DNA from: JAWKOK01 sp963698255
GTDB taxonomy: Bacteria > Chloroflexota > Anaerolineae > Caldilineales > Caldilineaceae
Assembly: GCA_963698255.1 (NCBI GenBank)
Contig: CAVOQD010000036.1
Location: 124,001-188,000 of the forward strand
DNA: 64,000 nucleotides
Reading direction: 5' to 3'
In this document: positions 51,831 through 61,276 of the stretch, piece after piece
How positions within the stretch are numbered: the stretch's first letter is position 1
How the letters are laid out: each line of letters starts with the position of its first letter
The notes under the pieces: model-generated
Databases searched by the model: none
The model's input: the letters and a program-made list of their open reading frames with translations, nothing else
Told to the model about the DNA's origin: nothing
Made by a program: the position numbers and the translations under genes

Positions 51831-53105
51831 ATGCCACCCACTTCCAACGCCTATCCCGGCCCGGAGACCATCCGCCGAACCGTTCTCGACAACGGTCTCA
51901 CCATCCTCGTGCGTGAAAATCACGCGACGCCCGTGGTCGTCCTGGAGGGGGTGATTGCCGCCGGAGCCGCCGACGACCCGCCCGAAAAGCTGGGGCTGGC
52001 CGAGTTTGTCGCCGTCATGTCGACCCACGGCAGCGCGCACTATGATTTCGACCGCTTCAACGAGGTCACGGAATCGGTCGGCGCCAGCATCGGCCTGTCG
52101 GCAGACAGCGATTTGACCGCTTTCAGCCTGAGTTGTTTGGCCGAAGATTTCGCCGATCTCGTCGATGTGCTGGCAGACGCCCTGCTGCGTCCCGCCTTCC
52201 CGTCCGACCAGATCGAGATCGTGCGCGGCCAATCGGTCATCTATCACCAGGAACGCCTGCACGACACCCAGCAGATGGCCGGCCTGCGTTTCTACGAGAC
52301 GCTCTACGAGGGACACCCGTACGGCCATGCCGTCACGGGCTATCCTGAAACCGTCACGGCGATCCGGCGCGACGACCTGGTCAGATTCCACGCCGACCAC
52401 TATGTGCCCACGGGCGCGGTGATCGTCGTCTCCGGGGATGTCGAAACCGAGGCCACGCTGGCCCTGCTGGCAAGTGCGTTCGGCGACTGGCGTGGCGGTG
52501 AGCGGGGGCAGGATCTGCCGGCCGTCCCGCCTCTCAAAGCGGGCAGTCGTGTCGAGATCGACATGCCGGACAAAGTCCAGTCTGACATCGTGATCGGTTG
52601 CCAGGCCGTTCCACGCGGCCATCCCGATTTCTATGCCGTCCGCGTGGCCAACACGATTCTGGGGCGTTTCGGCATGATGGGACGTCTGGGCGAAAGCCTG
52701 CGCGAGGAACAGGGCCTGGCCTACACCTGCTCCAGCTCCCAGGACGCCGAGTCGGCCGGCGGCGCCTGGTACGCGGTGGCCGGCGTTCATCCGGACGACG
52801 TCGAACCGGCCATCGAGGCCATCCAACACGAGTTCGACCGGCTAGGCAACGAACTCGTGCCGTTGGACGAACTGCGCGACAGCCAGGCCTATATGACCGG
52901 CATCGTGCCGTTGGCATTGGAGACCAACGCCGGCGTTGCCTCGACGCTGGTCAACATGGAACGGTACGGCCTGGGGTTGGACTACCTGCAGCGCTACAAC
53001 GAACTGATCTACGCAGTCACGCCGGAGGATGTGTTGCGCGTCACCCGGAAATATTTGCGACCGGACAGATCCGTCCTGGTCGTGGCTGGGCCGGGTGTTG
53101 AGTAA
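51831..53105 (+). CDS. M16 peptidase, non-catalytic partner subunit
   Basis: ATG 51831 follows tgtcgaagagagaatcgac. An intact 424 residues. It has the M16 fold (DNGLTILVRENHATPVVVLE, YHQERLHDTQQMAGLRFYET, LYEGHPYGHAVTGYPETV, RLGESLREEQGLAYTCSSSQ), but the HxxEH position reads LGLAEFVAVMST, so zinc cannot bind. The C-terminal R/Y substrate-binding region is retained. Active/inactive pairs are standard for bacterial M16B proteases. It lies 28 bp after its partner and 1 bp before acpS. Confidence 0.92.
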   Translation: MPPTSNAYPGPETIRRTVLDNGLTILVRENHATPVVVLEGVIAAGAADDPPEKLGLAEFVAVMSTHGSAHYDFDRFNEVTESVGASIGLSADSDLTAFSLSCLAEDFADLVDVLADALLRPAFPSDQIEIVRGQSVIYHQERLHDTQQMAGLRFYETLYEGHPYGHAVTGYPETVTAIRRDDLVRFHADHYVPTGAVIVVSGDVETEATLALLASAFGDWRGGERGQDLPAVPPLKAGSRVEIDMPDKVQSDIVIGCQAVPRGHPDFYAVRVANTILGRFGMMGRLGESLREEQGLAYTCSSSQDAESAGGAWYAVAGVHPDDVEPAIEAIQHEFDRLGNELVPLDELRDSQAYMTGIVPLALETNAGVASTLVNMERYGLGLDYLQRYNELIYAVTPEDVLRVTRKYLRPDRSVLVVAGPGVE

Positions 53106-53106
53106 G

Positions 53107-53487
53107 ATGCCAATCCTACGAACCGGCGTTGACACAATCGAGATCGAACGCGTGACCGCCAGCATCGAGCGCCACGGCGACCGCTTTCTCAGCCGCGTCT
53201 ACACCGACAGCGAGTTGTCCGTCTGTGGCGGACGCGCCCAGTCTCTGGCCGCGCGCTTTGCCGCCAAGGAGGCCGTCGCCAAGGCGCTGGGCACCGGCAT
53301 CTGGCGCGAGGGCATCGGCTGGACCGACATCGAAGTAGGGCGTGACGTCAAGACCGGCGCGCCCACGCTGAGCCTGCACGGAGCCGCCTCGACCCAAGCC
53401 CGCAAACTCGGCCTCACCACCTGGTCCATCAGCCTCAGCCACGATCGAGAGCACGCGATTGCATTTGTGGTGGCGATGGGGGAGTGA
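53107..53487 (+). CDS. acpS: Holo-[acyl-carrier-protein] synthase
   Basis: ATG 53107, one base after the M16 stop. 126 residues, intact. ILRTGVDTIEIERVTASIER places the Mg-binding Asp, and AARFAAKEAVAKALGTG the catalytic Glu/Lys; then WTDIEVGRDVKTGAPTLSLH and WSISLSHDREHAIAFVV complete the 4'-phosphopantetheinyl-transferase fold. It converts apo-ACP to holo-ACP for lipid synthesis. Co-transcription with the M16 pair is likely from spacing. Confidence 0.93.
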   Translation: MPILRTGVDTIEIERVTASIERHGDRFLSRVYTDSELSVCGGRAQSLAARFAAKEAVAKALGTGIWREGIGWTDIEVGRDVKTGAPTLSLHGAASTQARKLGLTTWSISLSHDREHAIAFVVAMGE

Positions 53488-53488
53488 T

Positions 53489-53645
53489 GGATGCTTGCTG
53501 CGTGATGCTTGCTGCGTGATGCTTGTTGCGTGAGGTCTCGGTGCTCCGAATACCATGGCATTGGCAGCCTTTTCAATAACACGGCACTTATCATCAAACC
53601 ACATTGTCTGCGAACCCTCACGCAGCACGCAACACGCAGCATCCT
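53489..53645. repeat. Intergenic mirrored array, family D
   Basis: Three direct copies of gatgcttgctgcgt (53492-53533) are mirrored by cctcacgcagcacgcaacac and gcagcatcc (53616-53644). The 75-bp unique centre gtgctccgaataccatggca... is shared in position, not sequence, with the array at 39621. Confidence 0.75.
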
Positions 53646-53659
53646 TACGGAGCCCACCC

Positions 53660-54715
53660 ATGCACCTAACCAACATGATCACCGCGGTCGATGCCCACGC
53701 CGGCGGCGAACCGGGGCGTGTCATCACCGGGGGCGTGCTCGATGTGCCCGGCAAGACGATGTTCGAGAAGATGAAGCATCTGGAGCAGCACGGCGATGAC
53801 CTGCGCAAACGTATGCTGCGCGAGCCGCGCGGCTATCCCGCACTCTGCTGCAACGTCATCCTGCCGCCGACCCGCCCTGAGGCCGACGCCGGCTTCGTGA
53901 TCATGGAGCAGGTCGAATATCCGCCCATGTCCGGCACCAACACCATCTGCGTGGTCACCGTGTTGCTGGAGACGGGCATGTTGCCCATGCAGGAGCCGGT
54001 CACCGAGCTGACGCTGGAGGCGCCGGCCGGGCTGATTCGCGTCCGAGCCGACGTGGCCAACGGCAAGGTCACGGGCGTGACCTTCGAGAATGTGCCCGCC
54101 TTCGCCGTCTATCTGGACACGCCGATCGAGGTGCCCCATCTGGGCACGGTCACGGTCGATGTGGCCTGGGGCGGCATGTTCTACGTCATCGCCGATGCCT
54201 CGTCGTTGGGGCTGACGCTGACGCCCGACGAAGGCAGCGAGATCGCACGCGTCTCCGAGATGATCAAGGCGGCAGCACGCGAGCAATTGCCCGTCGTCCA
54301 TCCCGACAACCCGGCCATCAAGAACGTCACCATCGCCCAGCTCTCAGGGCCGCCGTCCCATCCCGACGCGCACCGCAAGAACGCGGTCACCGTCTCCACC
54401 GGCGAACTGGACTGGGAGCGGCCGGCCACGTGGACCGGCGTGCTGGATCGGTCACCCTGCGGCACCGGCACCTGCGCCAAGATGGCCGTGCTGCATGCCA
54501 AGGGAGAACTGGGTCTGCACCAGGACTTCCACCACGAGGGCGTCTTGGGCACGCTCTTCACCGGACGATTGATCGGTGAGACGCGGGTCGGCCCCTATCC
54601 TGCGGTGGTGCCGACGCTGCGCGGCCAGGCCTGGATCACCGGCATCGCCAACTACGTGCTCGATCCCAGCGACCCCTTCCCCAATGGCTTCACGGTCGGC
54701 GATCTGTGGGGATAG
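53660..54715 (+). CDS. Proline racemase superfamily, probable trans-3-hydroxy-L-proline dehydratase
   Basis: ATG 53660 (or the internal Met at 53675). 351 residues, intact. DAHAGGEPGRVITGGV, MLREPRGYP, EQVEYPPMSGTNTICVVTVL and DRSPCGTGTCAKMAVLHAKG are superfamily motifs. Proline and 4-hydroxyproline epimerases use two Cys. Here the first site is Ser91 (MSGTNT) while Cys267 (SPCGTG) is kept, the pattern of trans-3-hydroxy-L-proline dehydratases (Thr/Ser plus Cys). A racemase is unlikely. The enzyme would feed hydroxyproline into proline or 2-oxoglutarate metabolism. Confidence 0.82.
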   Translation: MHLTNMITAVDAHAGGEPGRVITGGVLDVPGKTMFEKMKHLEQHGDDLRKRMLREPRGYPALCCNVILPPTRPEADAGFVIMEQVEYPPMSGTNTICVVTVLLETGMLPMQEPVTELTLEAPAGLIRVRADVANGKVTGVTFENVPAFAVYLDTPIEVPHLGTVTVDVAWGGMFYVIADASSLGLTLTPDEGSEIARVSEMIKAAAREQLPVVHPDNPAIKNVTIAQLSGPPSHPDAHRKNAVTVSTGELDWERPATWTGVLDRSPCGTGTCAKMAVLHAKGELGLHQDFHHEGVLGTLFTGRLIGETRVGPYPAVVPTLRGQAWITGIANYVLDPSDPFPNGFTVGDLWG

Positions 54716-54730
54716 GCAGACAAGCCCCGC

Positions 54731-55600
54731 TCAAATCGACAGCGCCCACCCGTGCTCTTCGTCGGTGATCGCAAAGCCCAGTTTGCGGTAGAGCGAGACG
54801 GCGGGTCTGTTCGCCTTGCCGGTGCGCACGTAGATCCGCTCGGCGTCGATTCGTTTGAGATTCTCCATGGCCTGCGCCATGACCGCAAGGGCCAGCCCCT
54901 TTCCCCGATGGGCCTCAACGGTTCCCACCGGCTCGAATTCGCCGCAGTTGTCGATGTCGTCGTACCAGCAGATGCACCCGGCGACGATTTCTTGGCCGCC
55001 ATAGCAGACGCGCAGCCCCAGATCGTCGCGGTAGCCGGGCGCACCACAGATGGCCGCATACGCCTCGTGGCTGAAGGGTTGACCAGTGACGCCGGGCAGA
55101 TCCGGGCGTTCATGGGCGGAGACGATTGCATAGCCGTCGGGGAATTGCGATTGGGGAATGGGTTCGTCCAAGCTGCGCGCCATGAAGACCATGGGATCGT
55201 CGAACTGCCGGAAGCCGGCATGTGCAAGAAAGGCTGCCTTTGCAGCGTCCGAACCAATGCAACTGGTCTCGATGGTCGATGCGTCGTCGGCTCGTGCGCG
55301 CTCTACGGTCCAGGCGATCATCTCTTCGGCCATAGGGCTGTCGTAGAGAGAGGGGCGCAGGAAGAACTCCGGGTTGGCATCCAAGGATCCATAGTGGACG
55401 AAGCCGCCGATGCGGCCATCCTCGTCGCTCCAGATGCGCAGATCGGTCGACGCGTCAAAGCCGTTGGCGGCATAGTGCATCCGCCACATCAGATCGCCGA
55501 ACTGGAAGTAAGCGGCCTGGGCGACCTCGTGGCGCATCTCGGCCAGGAACGCCTGTAGTTTTCTGATGTCGGCCTCAGGGTCGAACGTCCGTCCAATCAT
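54731..55600 (-). CDS. Tandem GNAT-domain acetyltransferase
   Basis: 289 residues, intact. The C-terminal GNAT half is clear: LRVCYGGQEIVAGCICWYDD, EFEPVGTVEAHRGKGLALAV (acetyl-CoA loop R-G-K-G) and RPAVSLYRKLGFAITDEEHG. The N-terminal half (RIWSDEDGRIGGFVHYGSLD, FLAHAGFRQFDDPMVFMARS) is a degenerate GNAT repeat. Double-GNAT proteins of this kind acetylate small molecules or peptides; the substrate is unknown. It converges on the hydroxyproline dehydratase and lies 18 bp from the EEP gene on the same strand. Confidence 0.85.
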   Translation of the reverse strand: MIGRTFDPEADIRKLQAFLAEMRHEVAQAAYFQFGDLMWRMHYAANGFDASTDLRIWSDEDGRIGGFVHYGSLDANPEFFLRPSLYDSPMAEEMIAWTVERARADDASTIETSCIGSDAAKAAFLAHAGFRQFDDPMVFMARSLDEPIPQSQFPDGYAIVSAHERPDLPGVTGQPFSHEAYAAICGAPGYRDDLGLRVCYGGQEIVAGCICWYDDIDNCGEFEPVGTVEAHRGKGLALAVMAQAMENLKRIDAERIYVRTGKANRPAVSLYRKLGFAITDEEHGWALSI

Positions 55601-55618
55601 GGTCCTACGTCGGCGTCG

Positions 55619-56582
55619 CTACAGCGCATCAATATCCACCTCGGCCCACAGCATATAGTGATCGGAACCTGTGGTAAATCCCGCGCTGCTCCACTTTGGC
55701 ATTGCCGGTGAATCCCTTCGCCAGCGCCTCCGACAACAGCACAAAATCCAACTGGCTGTATGTCGTCAATGTGTTTCCAAACAGATCCTTGCGGGTCCAC
55801 TTGTGCGTATCTCGGGCGCGTTTTTTGGCGGAATCCGGGTAGGCGTCTTGGGGATAGTCGGTATCGTCCGGTATAGAGAGCGAAACATTGGTCAGGCCCA
55901 GCGGATTGTCCACTTTCAGAAAATCGCCCAGCGCAGCCGAGTCGCAGGTGTCGTTCATGTCGCCCAGAATGACGAAGCGGTCTGTTCTGATATTGCGGCT
56001 CGCTTTCACAATGGCAATGGTCTCGGCCACCTGATGTGCGCGACGTTCCTGGCTCTTCTCCTGATCCGCGATATACTCGTCGCGCTGTTTCACCGGATCG
56101 AATCGTGAGTATTTTGACTTCAGATGGCAGACGAAGACCGTCAGTAAGAGCGCGTCTCGCCGCTCAGTCAACAGCTCGATCTCCAGACAATCGCGCGAGA
56201 AGACGCGATAGCGTTCGCCTTTGCGAAAGCGGTGGCTGATAACACGGCCAATGGGAAATTTGCTCAGCAGACCCAGATCGATGCCCCGCGGATCATTGCC
56301 GGGCACGCTGACAACGCCGTCCTGCGTCTTATATGCAGGTCCGACGTGCCCTTGCACAAAGTTGTAGAGCGCACCGTAGGACTCGATCTCTTGCAGGCCG
56401 AGCACATCGACATCGCTGCTGCGAATCCGGCCGCCCAACTGAAAGAGATCGGGCAAGTTCTTGGGGCGGGTTCCTTCGCGGTAGGCGGTCCATGCATCAT
56501 CCCTGAAGTTGTAGGGGTCGTCAAAGCGGTCGAAGAGATTGTTGGCATTGTAGGTGCCGATCCGGATCAGATCTGTCATCAT
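55619..56582 (-). CDS. Endonuclease/exonuclease/phosphatase-family protein (one C-terminal frameshift)
   Basis: ATG 56582 (or 56579). IRIGTYNANNLFDRFDDPYN, DVLGLQEIESYGALYNFV, RGIDLGLLSKFPIG, FVCHLKSKY, FVILGDMNDTCDS and LTTYSQLDFVLLSEAL form the EEP core. The frame slips near 55675. The corrected frame ends TTGSDHYMLWAEVDIDAL at TAG 55619-55621, restoring the catalytic SDH motif. About 320 residues. It may hydrolyse nucleic acid or phosphodiesters; it has no signal peptide. Confidence 0.87.
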
Positions 56583-56604
56583 TTTCCTCCATTTTCGAAT
56601 TCAA

Positions 56605-57108
56605 CTACACGCCGTCAAACACCGGATGATAGTGAGCGACGCCTGACCGGTTGTCCAAGTAGCCGGGCAGCAACTCCACAGCCATGAACGCTTCTTCCGG
56701 GACATCAAACGCAGACCGGATGCCGAAGCATGTTGACGTCTTGAAGCCGAAGCGCGGGTAGTACGAGGCGTGTCCGAGCACAATGACGGCGCCTGCACCC
56801 AGTTCCCGGCATCGCTCCAGGCCCACAAGGGCAAGCGCAGAGCCGATCCCCTGGCGTTGATGGGCGGGCCGAACAGCCAGGGGCGCCAACCCCATAATCA
56901 TAGCGTCGGCATGGCCACTCAACGTGACCGGCGAGAAAAGGATGTGGCCGACGATCTCGCCGTCCTGTTCGGCGACCAGAGAGACAATGGGACAACACTG
57001 TTCACGCACGGCGTCAACCAGATCGGCCTCATCCGGCCGCTCGAATGCAGCCGCGTTGACGGCATAGACGGCGGGCCAATCCGGCTCTTGTTCAGGACGA
57101 ATCAACAC
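56605..57108 (-). CDS. GNAT-family N-acetyltransferase (YhbS-like)
   Basis: 167 residues, intact. MLIRPEQEPDWPAVYAVNAA, EIVGHILFSPVTLSGHADAM, MGLAPLAVRPAHQRQGIGSA (acetyl-CoA loop Q-R-Q-G-I-G) and VIVLGHASYYPRFGFKTSTC define the YhbS-like GNAT subfamily. Substrate unknown. It lies 22 bp upstream of the EEP gene in the same direction, so this and the double GNAT form a possible transcript. Confidence 0.9.
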   Translation of the reverse strand: MLIRPEQEPDWPAVYAVNAAAFERPDEADLVDAVREQCCPIVSLVAEQDGEIVGHILFSPVTLSGHADAMIMGLAPLAVRPAHQRQGIGSALALVGLERCRELGAGAVIVLGHASYYPRFGFKTSTCFGIRSAFDVPEEAFMAVELLPGYLDNRSGVAHYHPVFDGV

Positions 57109-57148
57109 GATTTGACTCCTTTATGCTGACTTCTTCAGAACCGACCAC

Positions 57149-58007
57149 CTACGGATATCGGCAGCGAGTGCGCAGGTAGAGCAGATCGCCGGCACGATGC
57201 AGGCTGAATGGCTTCGAATAGGGTGCAGTAGGTGGAAGCCAGGCAACACCTTCGGTATAGCTGGGTCGGAACGAATCGGGGCTGCGCCCTACGAAGGTCG
57301 GGCTGAGCGTGACGAACTCTTCGTCGATCAGATGAGCGTCGAGCATGTTGGCGAAGACACGAGCGCCGCCTTCACAGAGCAGATTGCGCACGCCGTATTC
57401 GGCGAAGAGCAGGCCTATGAGCCGCCACAGGTCAACAGCATCTTCACCCAGATCGAGCACGTCTACGGAAGGCATAAAAGGCCGGTCGCCGATGTTGGAC
57501 ACGCCGACGCTGGTCGTGGCGACCACGATGTGCAGGCCAATGTCTTCAAAACAGTCGGCTTCAAAGTTGAGCCTACCGTCGAAGGAGAGCAGAACCAGAA
57601 GCGGCTTGGACGCATAGCCTTCGGCCAGTCTAAAATGGGAGAAGGCATCGGCAGCCTCCGGGTAGATGAACTCGGATGTCCAGATCGTGATCCGGCTCGA
57701 TTTCAAGCGTCACATCGCCGACAAGCACGGCGTGGGCGCGCATGCGCAGCAACGCCATCAACCAGCGGTCATAGGCGCTGTTCTGACTGATGGATCCTCC
57801 GCCTGCGAATCCGGGCGTGTTGTAGGAAATGCGGCCATCCCGCGAGGTGACAAAGTTGCTGTAGATGTAGGGTCGATCTTCAAGAACGGGGATATGCCGA
57901 TCACCGGGGTAGATCCGGCGCAGCGGTTCGGGCAATGAAGCGGACTGGCGCTCCTCATCCGAGAAAAGCAGTTGAAATGGCGCATCTAATCCATGATACT
58001 GAGACAT
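57149..58007 (-). CDS. RibD C-terminal-domain reductase (one frameshift)
   Basis: ATG 58007. YIYSNFVTSRDGRISYNTPG, GGSISQNSAYDRWLMALLRM, AHAVLVGDVTLEIEPDHDLD and, after a slip near 57675-57690, FSHFRLAEGYASKPLLVLLS, EDAVDLWRLIGLLFAEYGVR, LLCEGGARVFANMLDAHLID, EEFVTLSPTFVGR. This is the dihydrofolate-reductase-like fold of the riboflavin pyrimidine reductase domain, here stand-alone without a deaminase domain. About 285 residues. The true substrate could be a pterin or flavin precursor. Confidence 0.82.
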
Positions 58008-58055
58008 ATGTTTCTCCGGTTGCGGTCAATCGTGGGTCTTAACCAAATACAAACG

Positions 58056-58904
58056 TCATTTCAGGCCGGCAAGAAAGCCATTCACCACACCCATAAACTG
58101 GTCGAACCGGTCGCGGCGGATGCTGTGGCCGGCGCCGGCGACGTGCGCGATCTGCAACTGGGGCAGCAGCCTCTTCAAATCGGCAGCGGCTTCGGACGAG
58201 ACCAGCGAGCCGAGCTCTGGATCTGCGGTGATCAGCAGGGCCGGGCAGGTGATCTGCGGAATGATCGACTCCCAGTCCGGACCGAGATCGTCGCCCCGGC
58301 CGAGCACGTGCAAGCTTAGCCGCAGCTTGGCATCGGCCCAGGGACCAAGCTCGGCGTCGGACCAACCGGAGTTGGCGCGCTCTTCCGCGATCAACTCTTC
58401 TCGCGTCTTGGACTGGAGATCGGTGATCCAGGCGCGCGTGCGCGCCAGCCAATCGATCTCTTCAGCCGCCTCATCGTCATCAGCGTCTTCTTTCGGCTCG
58501 ACTGCGCCCGGCGTCGTTGGCCAGCGCACCGGCGGATCCGAGAGCAGGATTGCGCCCGGAATGTCGGGATAGAGGCCGGCCAGAGCCAGCGCAGTCGCTG
58601 CACCCATGGAATGGCCCAGTATCAGCGGTTTCTCCAATCCCATTTCCCGGATCACCGCAGCCAGATCGGCGGCGAAGTATGCATCGCCGTACCCCTCCTC
58701 GGGCGCGTCCGACCGTCCATGCCCCCTAGCGTCCGGCATGATCACATCGTAGGCGACGGCCAGTTGCTCGGCCACCGGCGTCCAGCAGAGGCCGTCATCG
58801 GAAAAACCGTGGGCCAGCACAAACGGCGGCTTATCGCCGCCCGTGCGTGTGTAGTGAATCTGAATCCCATTGGCGACGATCGTTGCGGATTGCCATTCAG
58901 ACAT
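58056..58904 (-). CDS. Alpha/beta hydrolase
   Basis: 282 residues, intact. IQIHYTRTGGDKPPFVLAHG, FSDDGLCWTPVAEQL, MPDARGHGRSDAP, the nucleophile elbow LGHSMGAATALALAG, acid in LITADPELGS, and His in VAGAGHSIRRDRF give a complete catalytic triad. An acidic insertion (VEPKEDADDDEAAEEIDWLA) precedes the cap. Soluble esterase or haloalkane-dehalogenase-like enzyme; substrate unknown. It lies 48 bp upstream of the RibD-like gene. Confidence 0.9.
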   Translation of the reverse strand: MSEWQSATIVANGIQIHYTRTGGDKPPFVLAHGFSDDGLCWTPVAEQLAVAYDVIMPDARGHGRSDAPEEGYGDAYFAADLAAVIREMGLEKPLILGHSMGAATALALAGLYPDIPGAILLSDPPVRWPTTPGAVEPKEDADDDEAAEEIDWLARTRAWITDLQSKTREELIAEERANSGWSDAELGPWADAKLRLSLHVLGRGDDLGPDWESIIPQITCPALLITADPELGSLVSSEAAADLKRLLPQLQIAHVAGAGHSIRRDRFDQFMGVVNGFLAGLK

Positions 58905-58969
58905 CGAACTTTCTCCTGTGTGGTTTGTTGGTCATGATGGGGCAACGCATACTCCTACGCTCTTCGTAG

Positions 58970-59090
58970 CGCTTAGGCGGATTCTAATTCACCGCGGATT
59001 ACACGGATATCCCGGATGTCCACGGATTCTACTTCAAAAATCCGCGGAGATCCGCCAAATCCCGGTCAATCCGCGGTGAATCTCTTCTCA
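58970..59090. repeat. Intergenic mirrored array, family A
   Basis: ATTCACCGCGGATT (58987-59000) mirrors AATCCGCGGTGAAT (59068-59081), with period-9 words acacggat, cccggatgt, ccacggatt inside. It lies between divergent genes, upstream of the MFS promoter (TATAAT 59158-59163). Confidence 0.75.
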
Positions 59091-59171
59091 AGATGAACAG
59101 TTGTCGTTTCTCAGAAATCGGCCATCGGGTTCATATGCATCGGATGTGCTTACCGGTTATAATCAGGGGAA

Positions 59172-60555
59172 TTGCTTGAATTTAACCACCTATCGAAACA
59201 GAAACGAAAATTCGACTTGACCACTCTTCGTCTGAACAATCATCCGTTGATCTCCACCCTGCGCGGCCTGCACGGCAACGTGCGCGGCATCGTCTTCACC
59301 GAACCGCTCTGGGGCATCCCCTACAACCTCTATGCGCCCTATGTCTCAGTCTACATGGTGGCGCTGGGGCTCAGCGACAGTCAGGTCGGTCTGATCGCCA
59401 GCCTGGGCATGGCGCTCCAGTTTCTGTGGACGCCGTTCAGCGGCGCCATCACCGACAAGTTCGGTCGCAAACGCACCACGCTGATCACGGACATCATCGC
59501 CTGGAGCATCCCCTGCCTGATCTGGGCAGTGGCCCAGGATTTTCGCTACTTCCTGGTGGCGGCGGCCATCAACAGCCTGTGGCGCATCACCCACAACTCG
59601 TGGGGCTGTCTGCTGGTCGAAGGCACGAATCCCGAATCTGCTGGTGGAGGTCTATTCGCTGATCTACATCGCCGGGCTGATGGCCGCCTTCTTCTCGCCG
59701 CTGACCGCCATTCTGATCGATCAGTTCTCGCTCGTGCCCACCATGCGTTTCCTCTACTTTCTCGCCTTCGTGATGATGACGGCCAAGTTTCTGATCATGA
59801 ACGCCATGGTGACGGAGACCGACGAGGGCCTTGTGCGCATGGAGGAGACCCGCCACCAGTCGATCTTCGCCATCGTGGGCGAATCCAGGTCGGTGCTGAA
59901 GCAGGTGCTGCACACGCCACGCACGCTGGTCACCGGCGCTCTGATGGTCATCGTCAGCATCAGCACGGTGATCACGATGACCTTCTGGCCGATCCTGGTC
60001 ACCGAAAACTTGCAGATCCCGGCCCAGTATCTCTCGCTCTACTATCTGGCCCGCTCGATCACCATGTTGCTCTTCTACTTTCTGGTCATGCCCAGTCTGC
60101 GCACCATGAGCGTCTACAAGCCGATGGTCTTCGGCTTTACCGGCCTGATCCTCAGTTGGGCGCTGCTGATCAATATGCCGCCCCAGAGCTATGGCCTGCT
60201 CCTGATAGCCGTGATCCTGGAAGGATGCAGCATTCCGGCCACCAACACGCTGCTGGACAAGCTGATTGCCATCACGGTGGCGCCCAAGGAGCGGGCACGC
60301 ATCATGGCGATCCTCTACATGGCTGTGCTGCTCCTGACCTCGCCGTTCGGCTGGATCGCCGGGCAGATGTCCGAGATCAACCGCAATCTGCCCTTCATGC
60401 TCAACATCGCGCTCTACACCCTGGGCGCGGGTCTTGCCTTTGCCGCGGCCCGTCGTCCGGCGATTCCAATGCCGGCCGGTCAATCAGCCGGCCCCGGGCC
60501 GGACAATTCGTTGGACACACCGTCGGACAGGTCGTCCGACGAACCCGGGTCGTAG
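59172..60555 (+). CDS. MFS transporter (one frameshift)
   Basis: TTG 59172, about 9 bp after TATAAT 59158-59163, so the transcript may be leaderless; an inner start at 59219 is also possible. 12 predicted helices: YAPYVSVYMVALGLSDSQVG, LIASLGMALQFLWTPFSGAI and motif A TDKFGRKRTTLITDIIAWSI. The slip at about 59637 joins CLLVEGTNPE to LLVEVYSLIYIAGLMAAFFS. LDKLIAITVAPKERARIMAI marks the second half. About 460 residues. Efflux or sugar transport; substrate unknown. Its last 76 bp overlap the convergent GNAT gene. Confidence 0.85.
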
Positions 60556-61019
60556 ACCATGATGGTGACATCTTCGCCGCGATAGTGGACGCACTCCATG
60601 GCCGTCCAGCCCAGGTGATGATAGAAACTCATTCGATCATGGGTGATCAAATAGAGCCGCTCGATGCCCAGCGTCGCAGCTTCATCCATGACCGAGCGCA
60701 CGATGAGTGAGCCGACGCCACGGCCACGGTGGACGGCGTCGACATAGACGGCCGCCATCCAGGGCGAAAGTTCGGGTCGCGCCGTCAGATCGCTCTCCAC
60801 AATGCTGGCCATGCCGATGACCTGACCGCCCTCCACGGCCACCAACGTTTCTGGAATCGTCCCCGGCACAGTGCGCAGTGCGAACGCCTCGACTCGATCC
60901 GCCAATGTTCTGTCGGGGTTCAGATGACCCCACTCGTCGGTCGCCCAGGTCGCCAAGATCGGCACGGCGTCCGGATAACGGCTGAGATGGGCGATGGTAA
61001 TGCTCGATGGTTCATTCAT
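60480..61019 (-). CDS. GNAT-family N-acetyltransferase
   Basis: The start at ATG 61019 (MNEPSSITIAHLSRYPDAVP) gives 179 residues, intact. LVAVEGGQVIGMASIVESDL, WMAAVYVDAVHRGRGVGSLI (acetyl-CoA loop R-G-R-G-V-G) and LYLITHDRMSFYHHLGW are GNAT signatures. The C-terminal tail DPGSSDDLSDGVSNELSGPG lies inside the overlap with the convergent MFS gene and is low-complexity on both strands, so one of the two tails may be an artefact. Confidence 0.85.
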   Translation of the reverse strand: MNEPSSITIAHLSRYPDAVPILATWATDEWGHLNPDRTLADRVEAFALRTVPGTIPETLVAVEGGQVIGMASIVESDLTARPELSPWMAAVYVDAVHRGRGVGSLIVRSVMDEAATLGIERLYLITHDRMSFYHHLGWTAMECVHYRGEDVTIMVYDPGSSDDLSDGVSNELSGPGPAD

Positions 61020-61276
61020 GTCATGATCCTCAATTACAATCAGGTGATCCGCGGTGAATAGTACCGTCACCCCTCGATTCTCGCAGGTTCTTGGGTTTTG
61101 TCAAGCAGGCTTTTTCCAACTTGCCCCAACCCTGAAACCAACAGCAATTGATTTTTCGTCGTTTCCGTTTCAAGCCTTTTCCAGGTATGCTATCTGCACT
61201 TTGAATCTTCAAAAATCGCTGCAAACATCTTCATCAACCCATCAGGAAAACCGGTGAAATCGCCGGGAGGAGCATC

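Noticed and set aside
53489..53645. CRISPR-like array because of repeated gatgcttgctgcgt
   Set aside because: The copies are adjacent with no spacers and are mirrored; no cas genes are present. It fits the intergenic array family.
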